DNA from: Sulfurovum sp. TSL1
GTDB lineage: Bacteria; Campylobacterota; Campylobacteria; Campylobacterales; Sulfurovaceae
Assembly (NCBI RefSeq): GCF_019972135.1
Contig: NZ_BPFI01000001.1
Coordinates: 603,106-667,105 of the forward strand
Length of the DNA stretch: 64,000 nucleotides
Direction of reading: 5' to 3'
The position numbers and the translations under genes were made by a program. The notes beneath the pieces were generated by a model that was not told the origin of the DNA, did not search any database, and worked only from the letters and a program-made list of their open reading frames with translations. The first letter of the stretch is position 1, and the number at the start of each line of letters is the position of its first letter. Below, piece after piece: positions 54,210 through 64,000 of this stretch.

Positions 54210-56597
54210 TCATATCTTTTTTTGTTTGCTCTTATTGGCAAAAAGTTTCAACTTCTCTTCTACAAGGTAATTGATACTCTCTTTTGGGAAATAACCGTTC
54301 GCATCTTTTATACCGCTTTTCTTACCTGTCAGTATCTCCAGGCCTTCATTCACACTCTCAATCGCATAGATCTTGAATCTCTTCTCTTTTACAGCTTCCA
54401 GCACTTCTTCCTTCAACATCAGATGTTTGACATTGGATGCCGGTATGATGATCCCATGGTGTTTTTTGCGCTTGACCAAGTTGCAGACATCAAAAAAGCC
54501 TTCGATTTTTTCATTGATCCCACCGACTGCCTGAACCTGACCGTTTTGATTGACTGAGCCGGTCACTGCAATGGACTGATCAAGCCCTACTTCACTCAAT
54601 GATGAGAGTAGCGTAAGAAGCTCTGCACATGATGCACTGTCACCATCGATCTTTCCATAGGATTGTTCAAAGACCAGTGTTGCAGTCATACTCAAAGGGA
54701 AATCTTTTGCATAGGTAGCAGCCAGATAGGCTGATAGTATCATGATACCCTTGTCATGGGTCGGTCCACTGAGCTTCGCTTCTCTTTCTATATTGATCAC
54801 ACCGCCTTTACCCAGCCGCGTCAATGCTGTGATCTTTGACGGATGGCCAAAGGAAAAATTTCCAAAATCAAGTACCGCAACCCCATTGATCTGACCTATA
54901 GCAGATCCTTCGGTCTCTATGAGGATCGTTCCTCTCTGGATCGCTTCATACATCCTGTCTTTGATCCTGTCTGATCTTTCAATCTTCTCCAAAATGGCCT
55001 GATCTATCTGTACTTTTGAAATATGGTCCATCTGTTCTTGTGAAGCGATAAAATCAGCCTCATGCAACAGATCGCTCAAACCTGCCAGATGTGTGGTAAG
55101 TTTTTCGCTGTCCTCTGCCATACGGGAACTGTATTCTATGACCTTACCGACCGCCTGTGTATCCAGTGGCAAAAGGCCGTTATCTCTTGCGATCATACCT
55201 ATCATTCTGGCATAAAGCTGAGTATTTTCATCATTTCTCTCTGTCTCATTTTCAAAATCGGCATTGATCTTAAAGAGTTCCCTGAACTCGGGATCATAAT
55301 TATATAAAATATAATAGAGTAATCTATCACCTATCAGTACGATCTTGATATCCAGTTCAATGGTCTCAGGTTCCAAAGAAAGTGTACTGATCAAACTCAA
55401 TGAACGTGCAAGCGGTTCTATTCGGATCTCAGAAGATCTCAACATCCTTTTCAGTCCTTCCCAGACAAAAGGCTGCAGTAAAACCTTTGAAGCATCCAAT
55501 ATCAGATATCCCCCATTGGCCTTATGTAGTGCTCCGGCTTTGATCAGGTTGAAATCGGTCAAAAGGGTTCCCATTTGAGCAATGTGTTCTATCTCACCAA
55601 ATAGATTTGTATAGGTTGGATTATCTTCATAAACAATAGGTGCACCCTCTTCATCTTTATGCGCTACGATGACATTGACATGGTATCGGTTAAAGATGCC
55701 GCTCTGTTTGGAATAGTTCATTCCCATCGTTGCAAGATTGTTTTGCGCAGAGATTAAAAAATCCTGTGAATTATCTATAATATCTTCTTCTACACTTTCT
55801 AGATACGCTACGACCTTTTCATAAGATCGATACTTCTTTTTTAATTCGTTGATACTTGTATCCACGGCCTTTTTGGTCATTTTTCTTTCAAGTTCCCGGA
55901 TCTCTTTTTGCTGTATTTTACTCTCTATCACAATATCTTGAACGATATTTTCAAGTTCATTCCTGAATGTAAGTATTTTCTCCTGTATATGCTCTTTCTC
56001 TTGCGTACTGAGTGCCTGATATTCTTCTTTTCCAAGTACTTCTCCATCATCGCTCATAGGTGAAAGTGTATAGCCTGCTGGAGTGTAGTTGATATAAATA
56101 TCATTCTTTTTGGCTCTTTCTTTCAATTCCAGGAGAGATTTCTCTTTAGCCTCGGTCAGTTTATCTATAATGGCCTGTTTTTGTATACGGTACTCTTCAC
56201 TTTCAAAGATAGAGGGGATGACCGTTTCTAACTCTTCTATCAGCTCTTCCATATCCTTTTTAAGCTCTACTCCCATAGAAGATTCAAGCTTGAGATAGAT
56301 CGGTTTTCTGGGGTCCTCAAAGTTATTGACATAACACCAGTCACCCGGTCTCTTTTCATCTTTTGCCTGGCTCTGGATAAACTTTTTTACCACTTTATGT
56401 TTTCCGCTGCCAACCCTTCCCATAGCATAAAGGTTGTACCCTTCTTTCTTGATACCTATCCCAAAACTGATCGCTTTGAGTGCCCTGTCCTGTCCTATGA
56501 TCTCATTGGGATTTTTCAGTTCTGCAGTCGTGTCAAAATCAAATAACGCCAGGTCACAATGGTTATACAGTTTGTCAGTAGTAAGTGGTTTTATCAT
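54210..56597 (-). CDS. LonB-like ATP-dependent protease
   Basis: From the ATG at 56597 the protein has 795 residues. The AAA+ Walker A is GRVGSGKH near residue 58, with His instead of Ser or Thr after the Lys. A long coiled-coil insert (about 130-290) follows, then the Walker B region with GGYLILDASKVLL, and a C-terminal Lon protease domain with the catalytic Ser in DGDSASCAELL and Lys in GGINEKIEGFFDV. This is the LonB-like/AAA-family Lon that lacks the LonA N-domain. It degrades regulatory or damaged proteins. It overlaps ald by four bases. Confidence 0.92.
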   Translation of the reverse strand: MIKPLTTDKLYNHCDLALFDFDTTAELKNPNEIIGQDRALKAISFGIGIKKEGYNLYAMGRVGSGKHKVVKKFIQSQAKDEKRPGDWCYVNNFEDPRKPIYLKLESSMGVELKKDMEELIEELETVIPSIFESEEYRIQKQAIIDKLTEAKEKSLLELKERAKKNDIYINYTPAGYTLSPMSDDGEVLGKEEYQALSTQEKEHIQEKILTFRNELENIVQDIVIESKIQQKEIRELERKMTKKAVDTSINELKKKYRSYEKVVAYLESVEEDIIDNSQDFLISAQNNLATMGMNYSKQSGIFNRYHVNVIVAHKDEEGAPIVYEDNPTYTNLFGEIEHIAQMGTLLTDFNLIKAGALHKANGGYLILDASKVLLQPFVWEGLKRMLRSSEIRIEPLARSLSLISTLSLEPETIELDIKIVLIGDRLLYYILYNYDPEFRELFKINADFENETERNDENTQLYARMIGMIARDNGLLPLDTQAVGKVIEYSSRMAEDSEKLTTHLAGLSDLLHEADFIASQEQMDHISKVQIDQAILEKIERSDRIKDRMYEAIQRGTILIETEGSAIGQINGVAVLDFGNFSFGHPSKITALTRLGKGGVINIEREAKLSGPTHDKGIMILSAYLAATYAKDFPLSMTATLVFEQSYGKIDGDSASCAELLTLLSSLSEVGLDQSIAVTGSVNQNGQVQAVGGINEKIEGFFDVCNLVKRKKHHGIIIPASNVKHLMLKEEVLEAVKEKRFKIYAIESVNEGLEILTGKKSGIKDANGYFPKESINYLVEEKLKLFANKSKQKKI

Positions 56598-57733
56598 AAT
56601 GTATCTCCAAATTCTGCACAATCGTACATGATCTCTTTTAGTTTGTGATGCTCCATATGGTGTGCATCGGCTACGGCTTCATCCGTTACAAATCCGCCTG
56701 CTACATTGACACCGCTGTAGATGGCTGCATCGTCCAAACATGCTTTTTTCCACCCCTTATCTGCGATCTTCTTTACATAGGGAATCGTTGCATTTGCCAA
56801 TGCCTGTGTCGCAGTGAGAGGATAATCTCCTGGTATATTTGCAACACAGTAGTGCAGTACACCATCCACCTCAAACACAGGGTCGTCATGGGTTGTAGGT
56901 CTTGAAGTCTCTATGCATCCTCCCTGATCTATGGCAACATCAACCAACACTGCTCCTTTTTTACAGTAAGAAAGCATCTTCCTGGTAATGAGTTGCGGTG
57001 TCTTTTCACCGGTAACATAGACTGCACCGATCACGATATCCACTATAGGCAGGATCTTTTCCATATTATAGGCATTGGAGTAGAGTGTAGAGACATTCGC
57101 ACCCATAGACGTTTCTATGGATCTCAAACTCTGTGGATTTCTTCCCATCACTATCACATCAGCACCCATTCCTGAAGCGACTTGAGCCGCATTTTTAGCT
57201 ACATTTCCACTGCCGATGATCAGGACTTTAGAGGGGAGTATACCGGTTGAACCGCTTATCAATACACCCATCCCACTGTTATGCATTCCAAGAAAATAAC
57301 TAGCGACCATGGGGGCCACTCTGCCCGCTATTTGACTCATGGGTGAAAGCAGAGGTAATCTTCCGTTATCCTGAACTGTTTCATAGCCTATGGCCGTCAC
57401 TTTTTTTTCAAGAAGTATCTCTGTCAGTTTTTGATTGGGGGCAAGATGTAGATAAGTAAAGAGTATCTGTCCGGATTTTAGACTATCATACTCTTCTGGC
57501 TGAGGCTCTTTCACTTTAACGATCATTTCGCAGATTGCGAATATCTCTTTGGGATCATCAAAAATGACCCCGCCTGCCTGCTGATAGTCACTGTCGGGAA
57601 ACCCGCTTTTCTCTCCGGCATCCTTTTGTATATAGACCTGATGTCCTGCATCAACAAGCGATCTCACTCCAGAAGGGATCATTCCTACCCTGTACTCCTT
57701 ACTCTTTATCTCTTTAGGAATACCAATTTTCAT
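56594..57733 (-). CDS. ald: Alanine dehydrogenase
   Basis: A protein of about 379 residues from the ATG at 57733 (GGGAG upstream): the alanine/pyridine-nucleotide transhydrogenase N-terminal domain with IGIPKEIKSKEYRVGM and the catalytic Lys region YLHLAPNQ, then the NAD domain with VLIIGSGNVAKNAAQVASGMGA. The His in PTTHDDPVFEVDGVLHYCVANIPG is conserved. It interconverts alanine with pyruvate and ammonia. It is coupled to the Lon-like gene by ATGA. Placed with PEP synthase, it can feed pyruvate to gluconeogenesis. Confidence 0.95.
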   Translation of the reverse strand: MKIGIPKEIKSKEYRVGMIPSGVRSLVDAGHQVYIQKDAGEKSGFPDSDYQQAGGVIFDDPKEIFAICEMIVKVKEPQPEEYDSLKSGQILFTYLHLAPNQKLTEILLEKKVTAIGYETVQDNGRLPLLSPMSQIAGRVAPMVASYFLGMHNSGMGVLISGSTGILPSKVLIIGSGNVAKNAAQVASGMGADVIVMGRNPQSLRSIETSMGANVSTLYSNAYNMEKILPIVDIVIGAVYVTGEKTPQLITRKMLSYCKKGAVLVDVAIDQGGCIETSRPTTHDDPVFEVDGVLHYCVANIPGDYPLTATQALANATIPYVKKIADKGWKKACLDDAAIYSGVNVAGGFVTDEAVADAHHMEHHKLKEIMYDCAEFGDTL

Positions 57734-57833
57734 CTGAAGATCTCCCTTCTCTCTAAAGTACATTTACGTAAGCATGACAGGCGAGCAAACAAACAATCAT
57801 CATTGTTTATCGTATGCTCTTTTTTATGGTCTG

Positions 57834-58166
57834 CTACACCTTGGTTCTGGCAATGGGGTTCACCCTTAATCGTTCCTCAGGTATCGGTTTTGCACTCTCT
57901 TCACATATACCGTAGGTTCCGTTTTTTATTTTTGCAAGGGCATGCAGCGTCTCGTTTCGCTCATTTTCCTGCTGCTCTAAGATCATGTTGTCTTTACTGC
58001 TGAGACTTTGAAGTGATGCAAGATCTTCCATATCATTGATCCCATCGTCACTTCCGACACTGTCAAGTTCTGATCGAAGCTGTTCAATATTACTTTCGAT
58101 ATGTGCCAATTTTTCTTTTAGTATTTTCTCAAATTCATTGAAGTCCAGATCATCTCTCTTTTTCAT
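57834..58166 (-). CDS. TraR/DksA-type protein without zinc ligands
   Basis: A 110-residue DksA/TraR-family protein with the coiled-coil N-terminus (KLAHIESNIEQLRSELDSV) and the zinc-finger region YGICEESAKPIPEERLRVNPIARTKV. In the canonical family four Cys coordinate zinc (GICxxCG, then CxxC at the end). Here only the first is kept: the second is Ser and the final pair is missing, because the protein stops early. It probably folds without zinc. It may bind RNA polymerase in the stringent or stress response. Confidence 0.82.
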   Translation of the reverse strand: MKKRDDLDFNEFEKILKEKLAHIESNIEQLRSELDSVGSDDGINDMEDLASLQSLSSKDNMILEQQENERNETLHALAKIKNGTYGICEESAKPIPEERLRVNPIARTKV

Positions 58167-58212
58167 ACTTTACCCCTTTGTTTCAATATGTGTGTCTATG
58201 TATAGTATGTAT

Positions 58213-59073
58213 CTACGGTACATAGACCAGGACATCTTTAGATGTTTCTCTTAAAATATAATTTGCCACACTTCCCAACAGCGCATTCAAGCCTACTGTA
58301 CCGCGAGATCCTATAACCACAAGGTCATATTGTCCCTCCTTTATATACGTGACCAGTGTCTCTTTCGTATAAAGTTCACCATCGATCACTTTACCCTTCT
58401 TGACAGAGACTTCCTGCATAAAATGTTTTAGATCACTTTTGGCACAGGATTTGGCTACATCATTGTATTGTGACAGATCACGACCTACTACAGCGTAAGG
58501 TCCTTCCATATAGATAGTATCAAAGGCATTGACCACATTGATCTTTGCATTGCGAAAGATCTCTTTTGCAAATAAGATACTTTGCTTTGATTGCATTCCA
58601 AAATCTGTTGGTGCAATGATGTTCTTATAGGGATTTTTTGCACTGTTTTTAACGATCAGAACAGGTAAATGACTTAAATGAGCTACTTTTTGTGCAGTCG
58701 TACCCAAGAAACCTTTTCGCCCTTTTGCCTTACTGTGCGCACCTATGATGATCATATCTGTTTGATTTAATTTTGATTCATAGAGTATGATATCCTGGGG
58801 ATTACCCTCTCTAACGAAGACAAAACAGTTGACCTTAAACTCTCGGTTCAATAGTTTGATCTTTTTTTCTATACTTTTGGTGATGTTCTCTTTATCGATT
58901 TCAATATCTTTACCACCAAAATAGCTTGGTACACCAAGCCAAGGTGTCTGTACTGCATGAACAATAAACAGATCAGCTTTGTGTTCATTGGCTACACTTA
59001 ATGCTCTTTTGAGAACATGATTTGATTTCTCAATGACATCCAAACCTACTAATATCCTTTTTAATTCTTTCAT
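58213..59073 (-). CDS. Tandem universal stress protein
   Basis: A 286-residue protein made of two USP domains. Each ends in the nucleotide-binding pattern: DMIIIGAHSKAKGRKGFLG with HLPVLIVKN in the first half, and DLVVIGSRGTVGLNALLGS with DVLVYVP in the second. The G-rich loops of both halves look intact. USPs respond to starvation, oxygen or respiratory stress. It has a GAGGTG site. The neighbouring DksA-like and Lon-like genes support a stress role. Confidence 0.93.
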   Translation of the reverse strand: MKELKRILVGLDVIEKSNHVLKRALSVANEHKADLFIVHAVQTPWLGVPSYFGGKDIEIDKENITKSIEKKIKLLNREFKVNCFVFVREGNPQDIILYESKLNQTDMIIIGAHSKAKGRKGFLGTTAQKVAHLSHLPVLIVKNSAKNPYKNIIAPTDFGMQSKQSILFAKEIFRNAKINVVNAFDTIYMEGPYAVVGRDLSQYNDVAKSCAKSDLKHFMQEVSVKKGKVIDGELYTKETLVTYIKEGQYDLVVIGSRGTVGLNALLGSVANYILRETSKDVLVYVP

Positions 59074-59299
59074 GATTACACCTCTTTCAAAAATTTTAAC
59101 ACAAAGGTACTATGCAACTATTTATATTCTACTATTATAAAACTTAATAGCACAACTTAAGAACATCAATAAAAATGTCAAACCAAAGAGAGGAAAATAA
59201 ATGAGTTGTGAAATAAATCATATTGCAGGATATTGAAGACTTCTACAGACCAAATACCCTTATGGATATTCATTTTTTATTGCAATATGACTGCATGCT

Positions 59300-59545
59300 T
59301 TATTGACGTATCCATACATAGTAATATCTGCTGATAATGAACCCAAAAAATGCATAAATAGCTAAATAGCTAAAGTGATAAAAAAGCATACCTAATATGA
59401 TACTCAACAATAAAAAACGAACAAGAAACGTAAAAAAAAACGGGATCTTATGCTTTTTTTTCAAATGTTGCAGTTGAAGATACAGATGTCCAAAATAGAA
59501 AGTCCCTATAAGCATCCCTGTAAAAAGTAGAAGTAGTGCTTTCAT
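59300..59545 (-). CDS. atpR: N-ATPase accessory subunit AtpR
   Basis: An 81-residue protein with three membrane helices (LLLLFTGMLIGTFYF, FLVRFLLLSIILGMLFYHF, YLAIYAFFGFIISRYYY). The FLVRFLLL motif, with a basic residue in a helix, is typical of AtpR, which is unique to N-ATPases and has been proposed to help c-ring assembly or ion entry. It is the last gene of the minus-strand atpDCQR unit, coupled to atpQ by four bases. Confidence 0.86.
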   Translation of the reverse strand: MKALLLLFTGMLIGTFYFGHLYLQLQHLKKKHKIPFFFTFLVRFLLLSIILGMLFYHFSYLAIYAFFGFIISRYYYVWIRQ

Positions 59546-59821
59546 TTTTTATAGAAAAAAACTTTCCAGACAGAGTATATCGCAACAAAAAGTCCTAAAA
59601 TAATAAAAGTGAGCGTCCAGGAGAAAGTGCTGTTTGCTACTTCATAATGCTTATCCAGATAGGTACCCAGATAACCGCCAAGAACCATAGGCAGGGCGAT
59701 CATCCAGCCTATTGCACCGACGATCATGACCTTTTCCCAGAAAATACCTTTTTTTCGCCATTTCTTCAGCCAGGAAGCTTGTTTGTCAATATTGTCCTGA
59801 AACATCTCTTTTTGGGTTTTT

Positions 59822-59847
<26 letters not shown>
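59542..59847 (-). CDS. atpQ: N-ATPase accessory subunit AtpQ
   Basis: A 101-residue protein with two membrane helices (VMIVGAIGWMIALPMVLGGYLG and WTLTFIILGLFVAIYSVWKV), matching the AtpQ/AtpZ-AtpI group found in N-ATPase operons. The GWMIALPMVLGGYLGTYLDKHY segment is the family signature. It helps assemble the membrane part or carry magnesium. It overlaps atpC at the start and atpR at the end. Confidence 0.86.
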
Positions 59848-61577
<1,730 letters not shown>

Positions 61578-61650
61578 TTATATCTTTTTTATCCCATTAT
61601 AACCAAATGAGTCGCCTTCTTTTCTTTTAAGCAATTCTAAAACGCATTTA

Positions 61651-61681
61651 TCTTATCATCAATTTAAATAAAGTGATAAGA
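61651..61681. promoter_or_regulatory. Inverted repeat in the divergent N-ATPase promoter region
   Basis: TCTTATCA (61651-61658) and TGATAAGA (61674-61681) are exact inverted arms with a 15-base gap, ending eight bases before the atpB start. A regulator bound here could control the atpB half, and possibly both halves. Confidence 0.4.
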
Positions 61682-61688
61682 GATTATT

Positions 61689-62396
61689 ATGATTGAAAAT
61701 ATATTTCCTGAGATCGTATCTGAATTTAAAATCGCTTCTCTTGTAATTCCCATAACTGATACCTTAGTTACCACTTGGATAATTATACTTATACTGACGG
61801 CTATCTCTTATTTCACGACTAGAAAATTGTCCATTTCACATCCACCAAAAATACAGATCTTTGCAGAAAGAATTGTTATCGCCATAGAGCAGACTCTGGA
61901 GAATTCTGTCAATATCTCTGCATGGGTACTGGTGCCATTTATCGGTACAATATGGATCTATGTGGGCTTTATGAATTTGATATCGCTCATTCCCTATTTT
62001 CATAATCCTACAAGAGATTTGAGTACAACAGCCGCACTTTCGGTCATAGTCTTTTTTTCAATACATTATTATGGGATCAAATTTAGCGGTTTTAGCGGCT
62101 ATCTCAAAAAATACATCGAACCTTCGATCTTTCTGCTTCCGTTTAACTTGTTTGCAGATATTTCAAGAATTTTTGCGATGGCCATACGGCTTTTTGGAAA
62201 CATGTTAAGCTGGGAAATGATCGTTGCGATCCTTATCGCATTGGTAGGTTTTTTAGTGCCGGTACCTATGATACTGCTTAGTATTGTGGGAGATGTATTG
62301 CATGCTTTTCTGTTCGGGCTGTTGACCTATATCTTCATTATTGCCGGCATCCAGGTGGAAGAACTCAAATCAACTAAGGAGAAAAAAAATGGATAG
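61689..62396 (+). CDS. atpB: N-ATPase subunit a
   Basis: A 235-residue membrane subunit a. The essential Arg of the ion channel is in MAIRLFGNMLSWEM, and the late GLLTYIFIIAGIQVEE helix is also typical. Residues GDVLHAFLFGLLTYIF carry the polar access-channel side. It forms the stator half-channels against the c-ring. It starts the plus-strand half and is followed by atpE. It has only a weak ribosome site (TAAGAGATT). Confidence 0.95.
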   Translation: MIENIFPEIVSEFKIASLVIPITDTLVTTWIIILILTAISYFTTRKLSISHPPKIQIFAERIVIAIEQTLENSVNISAWVLVPFIGTIWIYVGFMNLISLIPYFHNPTRDLSTTAALSVIVFFSIHYYGIKFSGFSGYLKKYIEPSIFLLPFNLFADISRIFAMAIRLFGNMLSWEMIVAILIALVGFLVPVPMILLSIVGDVLHAFLFGLLTYIFIIAGIQVEELKSTKEKKNG

Positions 62397-62655
62397 TATG
62401 ACTATAATCGTTGCAGTATCGATCATCACTGCAGGTTTAACGATCGCAATAGGAGGATACGGACCTTCACGAGGTGAAGCAGAAGCCCTCACTAAAGCCA
62501 TAGAGACCATAGGAAGACAGCCTGAATCGGCTAACGAGATCACCCGTCTGCTGTTTGTTGGTATGGCGATGGTTGAATCAGTGGCGATCTATTCACTGGT
62601 TATAGCCTTGATCATCTTATTTGCCAACCCTCTGCTAGATTTAGTCGGGAAATAA
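62389..62655 (+). CDS. atpE: N-ATPase c-ring subunit
   Basis: An 88-residue hairpin of two membrane helices with the polar loop GRQPES. The ion-binding carboxylate is Glu 63 in MAMVESVAIYSL, followed by Ser 64; helix one carries Glu 30 in PSRGEAEAL at the place of Gln 32 in the sodium-type Ilyobacter ring. Such paired Glu residues occur in N-ATPase rings. The coupling ion, sodium or proton, cannot be settled from this alone. AAGGAG precedes the ATG, which overlaps the atpB end. Confidence 0.94.
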   Translation: MDSMTIIVAVSIITAGLTIAIGGYGPSRGEAEALTKAIETIGRQPESANEITRLLFVGMAMVESVAIYSLVIALIILFANPLLDLVGK

Positions 62656-62660
62656 GTCTT

Positions 62661-63410
62661 ATGTTCAACTGGTGGACTTTTGCTTTTCAGATCATCAACT
62701 TTTTTGTCGTTTTGTATATTTTATACAAACTCTTTTTCAATCCTTTGAAAAAAGTAATTCAAAAGAGAGATGAGCTTCTCAGTAAACGTTTAGAGGAGAT
62801 AGAAGCCGGTGAGAACAACCTAGAAGAGAAGGAACAGGCGTATCAGGAAAAATTAAAAGAGATAGATATCTTAAAAGACAGAGAGCTCAGTGTTGCAAGA
62901 AAAGAGGCGCAAGAGGAGAAAAAGCGTCTCTTGGAACAAGCAGACAAAGAGATCGAGAAAGAGAGGCTCAAACAAGAAAGTATTCTGGAGCTTGAGAGGG
63001 AAGAAGTAGAAAGTACTATCAAAGAGCGAAGTGTCTATTTTGGCATGGACTATATTAAAAGATTTGCAGAGGAATTGATAGATGAGGAGATGCATCAAAA
63101 ACTGATCGAAAAATTTCTTGATGAACTCAAGCGTGCAGATACAGACGAGATAGAGATAGTTAAAAAAGAGATAAAAACCAGAGAGTGCAAGATCAAACTG
63201 ACTACGGCACTAAACATAGAAGAAAAAACGATACATCAAATTAAAGAGACGCTTGAGCATACCCTGGATATAAAAATAGCCTCTCTAGAGACTTTTGTAG
63301 ATAGTGCACTTATAGGCGGCATAAAACTTGAGATAGAAAACAAAATACTTGATGGTTCGATCCGGCAAACTTTGGAACAGTTAAAAGACGAAGCTGTGAA
63401 GGAGTTATAA
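62661..63410 (+). CDS. atpF: N-ATPase b subunit with delta-like C-terminal part
   Basis: A 249-residue protein, longer than a usual b subunit (about 156). It has one membrane helix (WTFAFQIINFFVVLYILYKLFF), a long charged coiled coil (about 40-140), and a C-terminal region with TTALNIEEKTIHQIKETL and DSALIGGIKLEIENKILDGSIRQTLEQL that matches the end of delta subunits. N-ATPases lack a separate delta gene, and this fused tail explains it. It forms the stator stalk. Confidence 0.93.
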   Translation: MFNWWTFAFQIINFFVVLYILYKLFFNPLKKVIQKRDELLSKRLEEIEAGENNLEEKEQAYQEKLKEIDILKDRELSVARKEAQEEKKRLLEQADKEIEKERLKQESILELEREEVESTIKERSVYFGMDYIKRFAEELIDEEMHQKLIEKFLDELKRADTDEIEIVKKEIKTRECKIKLTTALNIEEKTIHQIKETLEHTLDIKIASLETFVDSALIGGIKLEIENKILDGSIRQTLEQLKDEAVKEL

Positions 63411-63411
63411 T

Positions 63412-64000
63412 ATGGAAACACAAGAGCATATCGATAAAACATTTAAAAAACTCTACCGTGTCTCTCAACGGTTTACTTCAACATTTACCACCAAAGAAGA
63501 AGGGTATATCTCCAGTATTAGCGATGGTATTATAGAGGTCAGAGATCTCTCCACTGTCTCTTACTTTGAACTTCTGAAGCTTCCACACAATCTTTTTGCT
63601 TTGACACTCAATATCAAAAAAGACTCTGTACAGGCTGTTGTTTTGGGTGATTACACCTCTCTTGATGTCGAAGATCGGGTAAGCTGCACCGACCAAAGCA
63701 TCTCCATCCCTGTAGGCTTCGAACTTCTTGGAAAGGTGATCGATCCTCTCTCCAAACTGGTCGATGCTGATCAAGAGGTAAAAACAAAAGAACGCTACCC
63801 CATAGAAAAAGAGGCCGTTCAAATGATAAAGCGTGATTTTGTCAAAGAACCCCTATATACCGGGATCAAGATCATTGATGCAATGATACCCATTGGAAAA
63901 GGGCAAAGGGAACTTATCATATCGGATGCATCTCTGGGAAAGAGTTCGATTGCCGTAGATACTATCATCAACCAAAAAGATAAAAATGTCTATTGTATCT
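63412..64000 (+). CDS. atpA: N-ATPase alpha subunit, partial (runs off window)
   Basis: The first 196 codons of an alpha subunit, with no stop before the window end. The beta-barrel domain (about 25-95) and the start of the nucleotide-binding domain with PLYTGIKIIDAMIPIGKGQRELI are clear. The P-loop is SDASLGKSS instead of the usual GDRQTGKTA: the first Gly and the QT pair are lost, while Gly-Lys-Ser remains. Alpha is non-catalytic, so a weaker nucleotide site is tolerable. It starts two bases after atpF. atpG should follow outside the window. Confidence 0.92.
   Translation, partial: METQEHIDKTFKKLYRVSQRFTSTFTTKEEGYISSISDGIIEVRDLSTVSYFELLKLPHNLFALTLNIKKDSVQAVVLGDYTSLDVEDRVSCTDQSISIPVGFELLGKVIDPLSKLVDADQEVKTKERYPIEKEAVQMIKRDFVKEPLYTGIKIIDAMIPIGKGQRELIISDASLGKSSIAVDTIINQKDKNVYCI

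Noticed and set aside
59201-59236. An 11-codon plus-strand frame with a GAGAGG site between the stress gene and atpR
   Set aside because: Too short and isolated, and opposite to both neighbouring genes. It is not supported by any other sign.
59218-59290. Inverted repeat TCATATTGCA and TGCAATATGA with 53 bases between, behind atpR
   Set aside because: Arms are only 10 bases, far apart and in AT-rich DNA. There is no mobile-element gene, target-site duplication or stable hairpin to support a function.

Overview
The window looks like chromosomal DNA of a Campylobacterota (epsilonproteobacterial) chemolithotroph, most likely a Sulfurovum-type organism. The basis is moderate-to-low GC, tightly packed short operons with AAGGAG-type ribosome binding sites, many 1-4 base gene overlaps, exported c-type cytochromes, an OmpR-type two-component pair and a JDVT-CTERM-like protein-sorting pair. 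The genus is an inference from gene content and style, not from a marker gene. I see no rRNA, CRISPR array, prophage or insertion sequence. There is one tRNA (initiator tRNA-fMet).

Region 0-14.5 kb is mostly housekeeping: YwbE and DUF188 proteins, a methyltransferase, MltG, ClpB, a MoxR-DUF58-transglutaminase operon, then one long run of ctp protease, purC-purS-purQ, an SH3-like membrane protein, a PlsC acyltransferase, a CrcB fluoride channel and a small protein with a TTG start.

Region 14.5-23.8 kb is accessory and cell-envelope related. It holds a glutamic-type intramembrane protease next to a secreted protein with a Gly-rich/Cys/hydrophobic/Arg C-terminal sorting tail; a one-heme cytochrome fused to an outer-membrane barrel; a small cytochrome c; a LuxR-type regulator; two tiny exported Gly-rich proteins ending in Arg-Arg beside a two-component system; tRNA-fMet with a 57-residue ORF directly behind it; a cold-shock protein; and a Tat-exported DUF2202 protein.

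Region 23.8-59.1 kb is dominated by genes for stress, ions and proteostasis: an FMN-dependent glutamate-synthase-like protein, DoxX, NhaA, PolX, ChaB, a beta-CASP RNA nuclease, MgtE, a CaCA exchanger, PEP synthase, a nitrilase, a MerR/AhpD-like/thioredoxin operon, RNase Z, Hsp20, a DJ-1/PfpI protein, a B12-dependent ribonucleotide reductase, a slipin-NfeD pair, a Mut7-C protein, a LonB-like protease, alanine dehydrogenase, a DksA-like protein without its zinc site, and a tandem universal stress protein. Together these read as a stress-fitness island for pH, ion, redox and low-oxygen stress, although no mobility gene is visible.

Region 59.3-64 kb carries an N-type (AtpQ/AtpR-containing) rotary ATPase. 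The usual single operon is split into two divergent halves, atpDCQR on the minus strand and atpBEFA on the plus strand. The alpha subunit runs off the end of the window.
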